In this document: in pieces, positions 40,362 to 48,123 of the stretch | Numbering within the stretch: the stretch's first letter is position 1 | Layout of the letters: every line of letters begins with the position of its first letter | Origin: Roseateles violae | GTDB taxonomy: Bacteria; Pseudomonadota; Gammaproteobacteria; Burkholderiales; Burkholderiaceae_C | DNA length: 64,000 nucleotides | NCBI RefSeq assembly: GCF_030410485.1 | Contig: NZ_JAUHHC010000005.1 | Coordinates: 310,001-374,000, forward strand | Direction of reading: 5' to 3' | Notes under the pieces: model-generated | What the model saw: the letters and a program-made list of their open reading frames with translations, nothing else | What the model was told of the DNA's origin: nothing | Databases searched by the model: none | Position numbers and translations under genes: made by a program

Positions 40362-40391
40362 AAGCCGACCGCTCAGGTCGGCTTTTTCTTT
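40362..40391 (+). terminator. Terminator after ACBP, overlapping the convergent gene
   Basis: A nine-pair stem AAGCCGACC/GGTCGGCTT (40362-40370 with 40376-40384), loop GCTCA, then TTTTT-C-TTT. It terminates rightward transcription. The right arm and T-run lie inside the last codons of the leftward gene, whose Lys-rich tail KKKPT is read from the same bases. Confidence 0.85.
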
Positions 40392-40696
40392 GCGGCCTTG
40401 GCGGTCTCCTTCTTCAGCAGCGCATCGAGCTCCTTCTCGACCTGCTCCTCGATCGTCGCCCTAAAGGCGCCCAGCAAGAGGCCCAGCTTGGCGCGCAGCT
40501 CGAAGTGGTCGGCCGCCACCGTCAGCTCCCCCTTGACGCCGGAGCGGCTGAACTCGACCGTGTCGCTGCTCTTGCCCTCGAGCACCGTGCATTCCATGTC
40601 GAACTTCTCCTCGACCTTCTCGGCCCAGGCCCAGGCCAGCTCGCGCGCGCGCTGAAGGCCCAGCTGGTGCTCGCGGTGGATGCGTATATCGGCCAT
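40373..40696 (-). CDS. Polyhydroxyalkanoic acid system family protein
   Basis: 107 residues. MADIRIHREHQLGLQRARELAWAWAEKVEEKFDMECTV ... DTVEFSRSGVKGELTVAADHFELRAKLGLLLGAF matches the small PHA granule-region family (PHA_gran_rgn). The ATG at 40696 has AGGAG eight bases upstream and is preferred over the ATG at 40702, which would have almost no spacing. The Lys-rich C-terminus overlaps a terminator of the opposite strand. Confidence 0.83.
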   Translation of the reverse strand: MADIRIHREHQLGLQRARELAWAWAEKVEEKFDMECTVLEGKSSDTVEFSRSGVKGELTVAADHFELRAKLGLLLGAFRATIEEQVEKELDALLKKETAKAAKKKPT

Positions 40697-40725
40697 CGTC
40701 ATGTCTCCTCGTTTTCGTGCGGCGC

Positions 40726-41778
40726 TCAGCCGGCCAACTCGGCCCGGCGCTGCGCCTTGGGCAGCGCCGCCAGGCGCTTGACCTCGGCATAGAAGCGCGG
40801 CCAGTCGCGGCCCAGACGCTCGAACAGCGCCTCGAAGGCCGGCGTCAGCTCGCCATAGGCGGCCAGCAGCGCAAAGCTGGCGTTGTTGGCCCGCGCGACC
40901 CAGTCATCGTAGCCGGCATAGCCCTCCCATTGCTCGGTCTTGATGCGCTGGTAGTCGGCGCGGAACTCCGCCATCACCCGCGCCTTGTCCGCGCGCTTGC
41001 CGACGTCGTCGCCCGAGCCGGCATAGACCTCCTGCAGGCGCCGGCGCGTCGCGTCAGCCAGCGCGCGGAACTGCTGGCGGCGCTCCAGGCCGCGCTGGTA
41101 GTCCTGGCGCGCCTGCGGGCTGGCCTTCTGCTGCATCCAGGCCTCGGCGCCCAGGCGCTCGACCGCGGTGGCAAACGATTCGTTGAAGGTCGTGTCGTCG
41201 GCCGCATAGGCGATCTGGTGCGCCAGCTCATGGAAGACCATGCGCGCCAGCTCGCCCTCCGGATAGGCGATGAAGGTGTTCAAGAGCGGGTCGCCGCCGA
41301 ACCAGTTGCTCCAGCCCAGGGTCGAATAGGCCGGCACCGCGCCGACGATGACCTCCAGCCCTTCCTCGCGCCGGAGTTCCTCGGCATAGGCGTCGGCCGC
41401 GCCGCGGTCGAAATAGCCGCGGTAGGCGACGCAGCCCATCACCGGAAAGCACCAGGTCTTGGGCTGCAGGCTCAGCTCCGGCGTCGCGACCACGTTCCAG
41501 ACCGCCGCGCCGCGCTTCAGATCGGCATAGCGGCGGTAGCTGCTGTTGGCCGGCAGGTGCAGCTCGGCGATCGCGAAATCGCGCATCTGCTGGCTCAGCA
41601 GGAGTCGTTCGCGCAGCGCCGGCTTCAGCGCCGGGTCGGCCAGCCAGTCCTCGACCGGCCGGGCGCTGGAGATCAGGCTCAGATGCCCGCTCAGCGACTG
41701 GCTCAGATAGCCCAGCTGGCCGCAGCCGCTCAGCAGCAGCGCCGCCGCCGCCAGCGGAACGGCGGCCGCCCGCCTCAC
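40726..41778 (-). CDS. Zinc aminopeptidase-like lipoprotein (COG4324)
   Basis: 350 residues. The GTG at 41778 overlaps the oxidoreductase stop (GTGA). Lipobox ALLLSGC gives an acylated Cys near residue 19. The zinc motif HELAHQ sits in RMVFHELAHQIAY, followed by NESFATAVE, which could supply the third ligand. This is the predicted aminopeptidase family of proteobacteria. Coupling to the molybdoenzyme gene is unexplained. Confidence 0.85.
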   Translation of the reverse strand: MRRAAAVPLAAAALLLSGCGQLGYLSQSLSGHLSLISSARPVEDWLADPALKPALRERLLLSQQMRDFAIAELHLPANSSYRRYADLKRGAAVWNVVATPELSLQPKTWCFPVMGCVAYRGYFDRGAADAYAEELRREEGLEVIVGAVPAYSTLGWSNWFGGDPLLNTFIAYPEGELARMVFHELAHQIAYAADDTTFNESFATAVERLGAEAWMQQKASPQARQDYQRGLERRQQFRALADATRRRLQEVYAGSGDDVGKRADKARVMAEFRADYQRIKTEQWEGYAGYDDWVARANNASFALLAAYGELTPAFEALFERLGRDWPRFYAEVKRLAALPKAQRRAELAG

Positions 41779-43814
41779 GCCGCGGCCACCTGCACCAGGC
41801 AGTCGTAGAAGCTGGGCGCCCGGCCCAGATCGGTCAGGCGCTGGTGCGTCAGCTCGTTGACATTGGTGCCCGCCGCGCCCAGCTTGCGCCACCAGATGCC
41901 CAGGCCATTGACGACGCCGGGCCGCGCGCGCGGGCTGATGCGCGCCTTGCACAGATAGCTGCCGCGCTCGTTGAACACGCGCACCATCGCGCCGTCGGTC
42001 AGGCCGCGCTCCGCCGCATCGTCGGCATGGATCTCCAGCAGCGGCTCGCCCTCGATGTCGCGCAGGCTCTTCACATTGACGAAGCTGCTGTTGAGGAAAT
42101 TGCGTGCCGGCGGCGAGATCATCGCCAGCGGATAGCGCCGCGCCAGCTCGGGCGAGGACTGCCGGCTCTCGTAGTTCGGCACATAGTCGGCGCCGGCCGC
42201 ATTGGCGCGGCCATTCGGCGTCGCAAAGCCGCCCTCGGCAAACGGCGCCTCGGCCAGGGGCAGGCTTTGCCAGCCCTGCGCGCGCAGCGCGTCGAAGTCG
42301 ATGTCGCGGTTGAAGGCCTGGCGGGCCAGTTGCTCGTCGCTGTCGGCAAAGGCGGCATCGTCGAAGCCGCAGGCGGCGGCCAGTTCGCGGAAGATCTGCG
42401 TGTTCGGCTTGGCCTCGCCCAGCGGCGCCACGGCCGGCTCGTTGATCAGCACATCGGTGTGGCCGTAGCTGGTGTGCAGGTCCAGGTGCTCCAGTTGGGT
42501 GGTCGCCGGCAACACATAGTCGGCCAGATCGGCCGTGTCGGTCATGAAGTGCTCCAGCACGACGGTGAACAGATCGGCGCGCTGGAAGCCGCGAACCACC
42601 TTCGGCGACTCCGGCGCGACGGCCACCGGGTTGCTGTTGTAGACGATGACCGCCTCGATCTTGGGGCCGAACTCGGCCGAGCTCTCGCGCAAGAGGTCGT
42701 CGCCGATGGTGCTCATATTGATCAGGCGCGGCAGCGGGCCCGGCAGCAGATCGGGCCGCTCCAAGGCCGGGTTCTTGAACGGTGCAAACCAGCCCGAGCT
42801 CGACAGCAGCAGGCCGCCGGCGCGCTGCCGCCAGGCGCCGCTCAGACAGGGCAGCAGCGCGATCAGGCGCACCGCATTGCCGCCGCCGCGCACGCGCTGC
42901 ATGCCGTAGTTGAGCCGGATCGCCGCCGGCTTGCTTGTCGCATAGTCGCGCGCCAGGCCGCGCACCTCCTCGGCGGAGATGCCGCAGACCTCGGCCACCC
43001 GCTCGGGCGGCCAGCCCAGCGCCTTGCCGCGCAGCTCGTCCCAGCCATCGACATGGCGGGCGATGTAGTCGTGATCGAGCCAGTCATGGGCGATCAGCTC
43101 GTGCATCAGGCCCAGGGCCAGCGCACCGTCCGTGCCGGGCAAGAGCGCGATGTGCTGGTGGCATTTGTCGGCCGTCTCGGTCCTGCGCGGGTCGATGCAG
43201 ATCAGCTTGGCGCCCTCGCGCTTGGCCTGCATCGCATAGGTCCAGAAATGCAGGTTCGAGGCGATCGAGTTGCTGCCCCAGATCAGGATCAGCCGGCTCT
43301 CGGCGAAAAAGGGCAGGTGCATGCCCAGCTTGTGGCCATAGGTCGCCGTCAACGCCGCGCCGCCGGCCGAGGCGCAGATCGTGCGGTCCAGGCGCGAGGC
43401 GCCCAGCCGGTTGAAGAAGCGCCCGGCCATCGCCTCGCCCTGCAGCAGGCCCATGGTGCCGGCATAGCTATAGGGCAGGATGGCCTGCGGATCGCGCGCG
43501 GCGATCGCCTTCAGCCGCGCGGCGATGTCGGCCAGCGCCTCGGCCCAGGACACCGGCTCGAAGCGCGGCGCCTCGGTCTTGGCGCTGACGCGCTTGAGCG
43601 GCCGCAGCAGGCGCTCGCCGTGGTAGGTCCGCTCGGCATAGCGTGAGACCTTGGTGCACAGCGCGCCATGGGTGCTCGGATGCTCGGCCCGGCCCTGCAC
43701 CTTGATGACGCGGCCCGCCTCGACGGTGATCTTCAGCGCGCAGGTGTCCGGGCAATCATGCGGACAGGCACCGTGGACGACATGCTGCAAGGCAGCGGTA
43801 ACAGCGGGATTCAT
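41775..43814 (-). CDS. Molybdopterin oxidoreductase (DMSO reductase superfamily)
   Basis: 679 residues. N-terminal [4Fe-4S] motif: Cys17, 21 and 25 in CPHDCPDTC and Cys53 in ALCTK. Then ILPYSYAGTMGLLQGEAMAGRFFNRLGAS, IWGSNSIASNLHFW, ICIDPRRTETA and, in the C-terminal dinucleotide-binding domain, GRANAAGADYVPNYES and AMISPPARNFLNSSF. It lacks a Tat signal, so it is cytoplasmic. It resembles formate-dehydrogenase-like/assimilatory enzymes of unknown substrate. The ATG at 43814 gives the motif at the usual distance. Confidence 0.9.
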   Translation of the reverse strand: MNPAVTAALQHVVHGACPHDCPDTCALKITVEAGRVIKVQGRAEHPSTHGALCTKVSRYAERTYHGERLLRPLKRVSAKTEAPRFEPVSWAEALADIAARLKAIAARDPQAILPYSYAGTMGLLQGEAMAGRFFNRLGASRLDRTICASAGGAALTATYGHKLGMHLPFFAESRLILIWGSNSIASNLHFWTYAMQAKREGAKLICIDPRRTETADKCHQHIALLPGTDGALALGLMHELIAHDWLDHDYIARHVDGWDELRGKALGWPPERVAEVCGISAEEVRGLARDYATSKPAAIRLNYGMQRVRGGGNAVRLIALLPCLSGAWRQRAGGLLLSSSGWFAPFKNPALERPDLLPGPLPRLINMSTIGDDLLRESSAEFGPKIEAVIVYNSNPVAVAPESPKVVRGFQRADLFTVVLEHFMTDTADLADYVLPATTQLEHLDLHTSYGHTDVLINEPAVAPLGEAKPNTQIFRELAAACGFDDAAFADSDEQLARQAFNRDIDFDALRAQGWQSLPLAEAPFAEGGFATPNGRANAAGADYVPNYESRQSSPELARRYPLAMISPPARNFLNSSFVNVKSLRDIEGEPLLEIHADDAAERGLTDGAMVRVFNERGSYLCKARISPRARPGVVNGLGIWWRKLGAAGTNVNELTHQRLTDLGRAPSFYDCLVQVAAA

Positions 43815-43954
43815 GCGTGAACTATTGCATATGGGAGGACGGCAGCCGTCGGGTGGGGGCTTGGGCCGGCCGCCGCGCCGCCGGCGCCCCCGCACAATGA
43901 CTCGATTATTTCTCCAACCCCGATGAACGTGCCCTGACCGCGCCGGAGGATCGC

Positions 43955-45118
43955 TTGCGTAGACGTGCCGCCCTTTCCACCCTTGCCGCCAGCCTCGCCG
44001 GCGGCCTGCTCGCCCCGCCGCTGCGGGCGCAGGAACAGACGGCGGCCGCCGTGCCGCAGGGCGCCCCGCGCCGCCGCCTGCTGCTGGGCCAGTCGGCGCC
44101 GCTGTCGGGGCCGGCCGCCCAGCTGGGCAAGCAGATGCAACTGGGCGCCCGCCTCTTCTTAGACGCGCTGAACGCGGCCGGCGGCATCAATGGCATGACG
44201 GTCGAGCTGAAGACCCTGGACGACGGCTACGACCCCGAGCGCTGCAAGGCCAATACCGAGAAATTCATCGACGAGGACGTGTTCGCCCTGTTCGGCTATG
44301 TCGGCACGCCGACCTCGCTGGCCGCCCTGCCCCTGGTCAACCAGCACAAGATTCCGTTCTTCGCGCCGCTGACCGGCGCCGAGGCGTTGCGCGATCCGCT
44401 CAGCCGCTGGGTCTTCCATGTGCGCGCTTCCTATTACGAGGAGACGGCGCTGATCGTCAAGCAGCTGGCCGAGCTGGGCCTGCACAAGATCTCGGTCTTC
44501 CACCAGAACGACAGCTATGGCAAGGCGGGGCTGGAGGGCGTCACGCGGGCGATGAAGCCGCTGAGCCTGCAGCCGCAGGCCGCCTCGACCGTCGAGCGCA
44601 ACAGCGTGGACGTGGCCAAGGCCGTGCGCGAGCTGCTGCCGGGCAAGCCCGAGGCCATCGTACTGATCAGCGCCTACAAGAGCTGCGCCGCCTTCATCCG
44701 CGAGGCGCGCCGCGCCGGCTACGGCGGCGTGTTCTACAACGTCTCCTTCGTCGGCACGCAGGCCCTGCTGGACGAGCTGGGCAAGGACGCCCTGGGCGTC
44801 GTCGTCAGCCAGGTGATGCCCTATCCCTTCGGCACGACCAGCGGCATCGCCGCCGAGTACCAGGCGGCGCTGGCCAAAGCCGGGGGCGATCTGCGCCCGG
44901 ACTACAACGGCATCGAGGGCTTCCTGGCCGCCAAGGTGCTCAGCGAGGGCCTGCGCCGCATGGGCCGGCCCAGCCGCGAGGGCCTGGTCGCCGCGCTGGA
45001 GGGCCTGCAGAGCTTCAACCCGGGCGGCTTCCCGATGAAGTTCGGCCCGACGCGGCACACCGCCTCGAATTTCGTCGAGCTCTCGATGCTGACGGCCGAC
45101 GGCAAGGTCAAGCGCTAA
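43955..45118 (+). CDS. Branched-chain amino acid-type ABC transporter substrate-binding protein
   Basis: 387 residues. The start is TTG at 43955 behind GGAGGA. MRRRAALSTLAASLAGGLLAPPLRAQ is a signal peptide, possibly Tat (three Arg). LLLGQSAPLSGPAAQLGKQMQLGARLFLDALNAAGGINGMTVELKTLDDGYDPERC is the LivJ-like type I fold; SVFHQNDSYGKAGLEGV follows. No permease or ATPase genes are adjacent, so it is an orphan receptor or serves a distant transporter. Confidence 0.88.
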   Translation: MRRRAALSTLAASLAGGLLAPPLRAQEQTAAAVPQGAPRRRLLLGQSAPLSGPAAQLGKQMQLGARLFLDALNAAGGINGMTVELKTLDDGYDPERCKANTEKFIDEDVFALFGYVGTPTSLAALPLVNQHKIPFFAPLTGAEALRDPLSRWVFHVRASYYEETALIVKQLAELGLHKISVFHQNDSYGKAGLEGVTRAMKPLSLQPQAASTVERNSVDVAKAVRELLPGKPEAIVLISAYKSCAAFIREARRAGYGGVFYNVSFVGTQALLDELGKDALGVVVSQVMPYPFGTTSGIAAEYQAALAKAGGDLRPDYNGIEGFLAAKVLSEGLRRMGRPSREGLVAALEGLQSFNPGGFPMKFGPTRHTASNFVELSMLTADGKVKR

Positions 45119-45168
45119 GCGGCCGTCAGGCGCACCGAAGCCTGCGCGGCTCAGGGGCGGCGGGTAAA

Positions 45169-45199
45169 CTCAAAAGAAGGTCTTTGGACATCTTTTGAG
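45169..45199 (+). promoter_or_regulatory. Alternative hairpin leader before the M20 amidohydrolase gene
   Basis: CTCAAAAGA (45169-45177) and TCTTTTGAG (45191-45199) form a perfect nine-pair inverted repeat with 13 bases between. The left arm can alternatively pair through AAAGA (45173-45177) with TCTTT (45181-45185), loop AGG. The right arm runs into the presumed ribosome binding site GAGAG before ATG 45210. It could be an operator or a folding leader. Confidence 0.5.
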
Positions 45200-45209
45200 A
45201 GCAAGCGCC

Positions 45210-46406
45210 ATGAAGCTGATCGACTCGATTCTTGCCGATGCGCAGAGCATCGCCACCCTGCGACGCGATATCCATGCCCACCCCGAGCTGTGCTTCGAGG
45301 AGGAGCGCACCGCCGACCTGATCGCCAAGGCTCTCACCGACTGGGGCATTCCGGTGCACCGCGGCCTGGGCAAGACCGGCGTCGTCGGCATCGTTAAGAA
45401 CGGCACGAGCGAGCGCGCGGTCGGCCTGCGCGCCGACATCGACGCGCTGCCGATGACCGAGCACAACAGCTTCGCCCATGCCAGCAAACACCACGGCAAG
45501 ATGCACGCCTGCGGCCATGACGGCCATACGGCCATGCTGCTGGCCGCCGCCAAGCACCTGAGCAAGCACCGCAACTTCGACGGCACCGTCTACCTGGTAT
45601 TCCAGCCGGCCGAGGAAGGCGGCGGCGGCGCCCGCGAGATGATCAAGGACGGGCTGTTCGAGAAATTCCCGATGGAGGCCATGTTCGGCGCCCACAACTG
45701 GCCCGGCATGGCGGCCGGCCAGTTCGCGCTGAAGACCGGCCCGGTGTTCGCGTCCAGCAACGAGTTCAAGATCGTCTTGCGCGGCAAGGGCGCGCATGCG
45801 GCGATGCCGCACAACGGCATCGACCCGGTGCCGGCCGCCTGCCAGATGGTGCAGGCCTTCCAGACCATCATCACCCGCAACAAGCGGCCGATCGACGCCG
45901 GCGTGATCTCGGTGACGATGATCCACACCGGCGAGGCGACCAATGTCGTGCCGGACAGCTGCGAGATCCAGGGCACGGTGCGCACCTTCACACTCGAGGT
46001 GCTGGACCTGATCGAGCGCCGCATGAAGGAGGTCGCCCAGGGCGTGGCCCAGACCTTCGAGCTGCAGTGCGAGTTCAGCTTCCGCCGCAACTATCCGCCG
46101 ACGATCAACCATGCGGCCGAGACCGCCTTCGTCGGCGAGGTGCTGAGCGATCTGGTCGGCGCCGAGAACGTGCAGGAGTTCGAGCCGACGATGGGCGCCG
46201 AGGACTTCAGCTTCTACCTGCTGGAAAAGCCCGGCTGCTACTTCCTGATCGGCAACGGCGACGGCAGCCACCGCGTCGGTGGCCACGGCATGGGGCCCTG
46301 CATGCTGCACAACCCCAGCTACGACTTCAACGACGAGCTGATCCCGCTGGGCGGCTCGATGTGGGTGCGCATGGCCGAGGCCTGGCTGGCCAAGCCGCGT
46401 CCATGA
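45210..46406 (+). CDS. M20 family amidohydrolase (hippurate hydrolase-like)
   Basis: 398 residues. Metal-binding MHACGHDGHTAML (98-110; Cys101, His103, Asp104, His106), FQPAEEGGGG with the catalytic Glu, HAAMPHNGIDPV of the lid domain and the late GAEDFSF are the peptidase M20D set, which removes acyl groups from amino acids. It overlaps the next gene by ATGA, making a pair of carboxypeptidase-like enzymes. Confidence 0.93.
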   Translation: MKLIDSILADAQSIATLRRDIHAHPELCFEEERTADLIAKALTDWGIPVHRGLGKTGVVGIVKNGTSERAVGLRADIDALPMTEHNSFAHASKHHGKMHACGHDGHTAMLLAAAKHLSKHRNFDGTVYLVFQPAEEGGGGAREMIKDGLFEKFPMEAMFGAHNWPGMAAGQFALKTGPVFASSNEFKIVLRGKGAHAAMPHNGIDPVPAACQMVQAFQTIITRNKRPIDAGVISVTMIHTGEATNVVPDSCEIQGTVRTFTLEVLDLIERRMKEVAQGVAQTFELQCEFSFRRNYPPTINHAAETAFVGEVLSDLVGAENVQEFEPTMGAEDFSFYLLEKPGCYFLIGNGDGSHRVGGHGMGPCMLHNPSYDFNDELIPLGGSMWVRMAEAWLAKPRP

Positions 46407-47494
46407 ACGCCCCGTCCACTTCCAGCTTCTTCGCCGCCGGCTACGCCGAGGCGCGCGCGAAGTTCCTCGCGGCCGCCGAAGCCGCCGGCCTCGACAACGA
46501 GGAACATCTGCACCCGCTGCTGGGCGCCGAGGGCGAGCGGCTGGCGCTGGACGCAGTGCGCCAGGGCCCGCGCGATGCCGAGCGCCTGCTGATCATCAGC
46601 AGCGGCTGCCATGGCATCGAGGGCTTCGCCGGCTCGGGCATCCAGGTCGGCTTCTTGTCCGACCCGGGCTGGCATGCGGCCGTGCGGGCCAGCGGCGTGG
46701 CCGTGCTCTACATCCATGCGCTGAATCCCTACGGCTTTTCCTGGCTGCGCCGGGTCACGCAGGAAGGCGTGGACCTGAACCGCAACTTCCACGATTTCCA
46801 CCGTCCGCTGCCCCGGAACGCCGGCTACGAGGAGATTGCCTCGGCCCTCGTGCCGCCGCACTGGCCACCGACCGAGGCCGATGCGGCCCGTCTGCGCGCC
46901 TATGCCGAGCAGCATGGCGAGCGCGCGCTGCAGACCGCGATCACCGGCGGCCAGTACACGGACGAGCTGGGCCTGTTCTATGGCGGCCATGCGCCAACCT
47001 GGAGCCATCAGACCCTGCGCCATCTGCTGGAAGAGCAAGGCCGCGGCGCCCGCCATATCGGCTGGATCGATCTGCACACGGGCCTGGGGCCGCGGGGACA
47101 CGGCGAGCGCATCTTCGCCTGCCGCGACGACGCGGCCGCGCTGGCCCGCGCCCGCGCCTGGTGGGGCGCCGAGGTGACGACGGTGCATGACGGCAGCTCC
47201 AGCTCGGCGCCGCTGCAGGGCCTGATGTGGAACGTAATCTTCGAGACCTGCCCGCAGGCCGAGTACACCGGCATCGCGCTGGAGTACGGCACCGTGCCCT
47301 TGAGCGAGATGATCGACGCGCTGCGCGCCGACCATTGGCTGGAGGCGCATCCGGACGCGCCGGCCGAACAGGCGCGCGCGATCAAGCAGCAGATGCGCGA
47401 AGCCTTCTACATCGACAGCGCGGACTGGAAACAGCAGCTGCTGGAGCAGGCCCGGCAGGCCGCGCGCCAGGCGCTGGACGGCCTGAACAAGTAA
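46403..47494 (+). CDS. DUF2817, M14-like zinc carboxypeptidase
   Basis: 363 residues. SSGCHGIEGFAGSG (zinc His and Glu), DLNRNFHDF (substrate Arg/Asn) and WIDLHTGLGPRG (third zinc His) form a carboxypeptidase-A-like active site as in DUF2817. EYGTVPLSEM near the C-terminus holds the likely catalytic Glu. Cytoplasmic; the substrate is probably a peptide or acyl-amino acid shared with the M20 enzyme. Confidence 0.85.
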   Translation: MNAPSTSSFFAAGYAEARAKFLAAAEAAGLDNEEHLHPLLGAEGERLALDAVRQGPRDAERLLIISSGCHGIEGFAGSGIQVGFLSDPGWHAAVRASGVAVLYIHALNPYGFSWLRRVTQEGVDLNRNFHDFHRPLPRNAGYEEIASALVPPHWPPTEADAARLRAYAEQHGERALQTAITGGQYTDELGLFYGGHAPTWSHQTLRHLLEEQGRGARHIGWIDLHTGLGPRGHGERIFACRDDAAALARARAWWGAEVTTVHDGSSSSAPLQGLMWNVIFETCPQAEYTGIALEYGTVPLSEMIDALRADHWLEAHPDAPAEQARAIKQQMREAFYIDSADWKQQLLEQARQAARQALDGLNK

Positions 47495-47497
47495 GTC

Positions 47498-48046
47498 ATG
47501 ACCGAACAAGAGATCGAAACCATCCGCCAGCAGACCCAGGCCTGGCTGGAGAAGGCCGTGATAGGCCTGAACCTCTGCCCGTTCGCGAAGAGCGTGCACG
47601 TCAACCAGCGCCTGCGCTATGTGGTGAGCAGCGCGACGACGCCGGAGGAGCTGCTGAAGGAGCTGGCGCGCGAGCTGCTGTTCCTGAAACGTGCCGATCC
47701 GGACGAGATCGAGACCACCCTGGTGATCCATCCGCTGCTGCTGCAGGACTTCCTCGACTTCAACGACTTCCTCGGCGCCGCCGACGCCCTGATCGAGGAC
47801 CTGGAGCTCGACGGCGAGCTGCAGTTCGCCAACTTCCATCCGCAGTACCAGTTCGCCGGCACCGCGCCGGATGACATCACCAACTACACGAACCGCTCGC
47901 CCTACCCGACCCTGCACATCCTGCGCGAGAGCAGCATCGAGCGGGCGACCGAGACGATGGCCGATACCGATGCCATCTTCGAGACGAATATCGAAACGAT
48001 GGAGAAGCTCGGCCACGCAGGCTGGGCGGCCCTCGGACTGAAATAG
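47498..48046 (+). CDS. DUF1415 protein
   Basis: 182 residues. IRQQTQAWLEKAVIGLNLCPFAKSV and LQFANFHPQYQFAGTAPDDITNYTNRSPYPTLHILRE are the fixed blocks of DUF1415, a widespread proteobacterial family without known function. It follows the DUF2817 gene by 3 bases and probably belongs to the same transcript. Confidence 0.9.
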   Translation: MTEQEIETIRQQTQAWLEKAVIGLNLCPFAKSVHVNQRLRYVVSSATTPEELLKELARELLFLKRADPDEIETTLVIHPLLLQDFLDFNDFLGAADALIEDLELDGELQFANFHPQYQFAGTAPDDITNYTNRSPYPTLHILRESSIERATETMADTDAIFETNIETMEKLGHAGWAALGLK

Positions 48047-48123
48047 GCAGCGGCCCAGGCTAACCCCGTTGACTCGGCTGCGCCGGGCGGGCAAGGTGAG
48101 CCCTCCTCGACCCCGGTCTCGCG

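Noticed and set aside
41844..43646. A 600-codon plus-strand frame
   Set aside because: It is antisense to the molybdopterin oxidoreductase, which has all its cofactor motifs.
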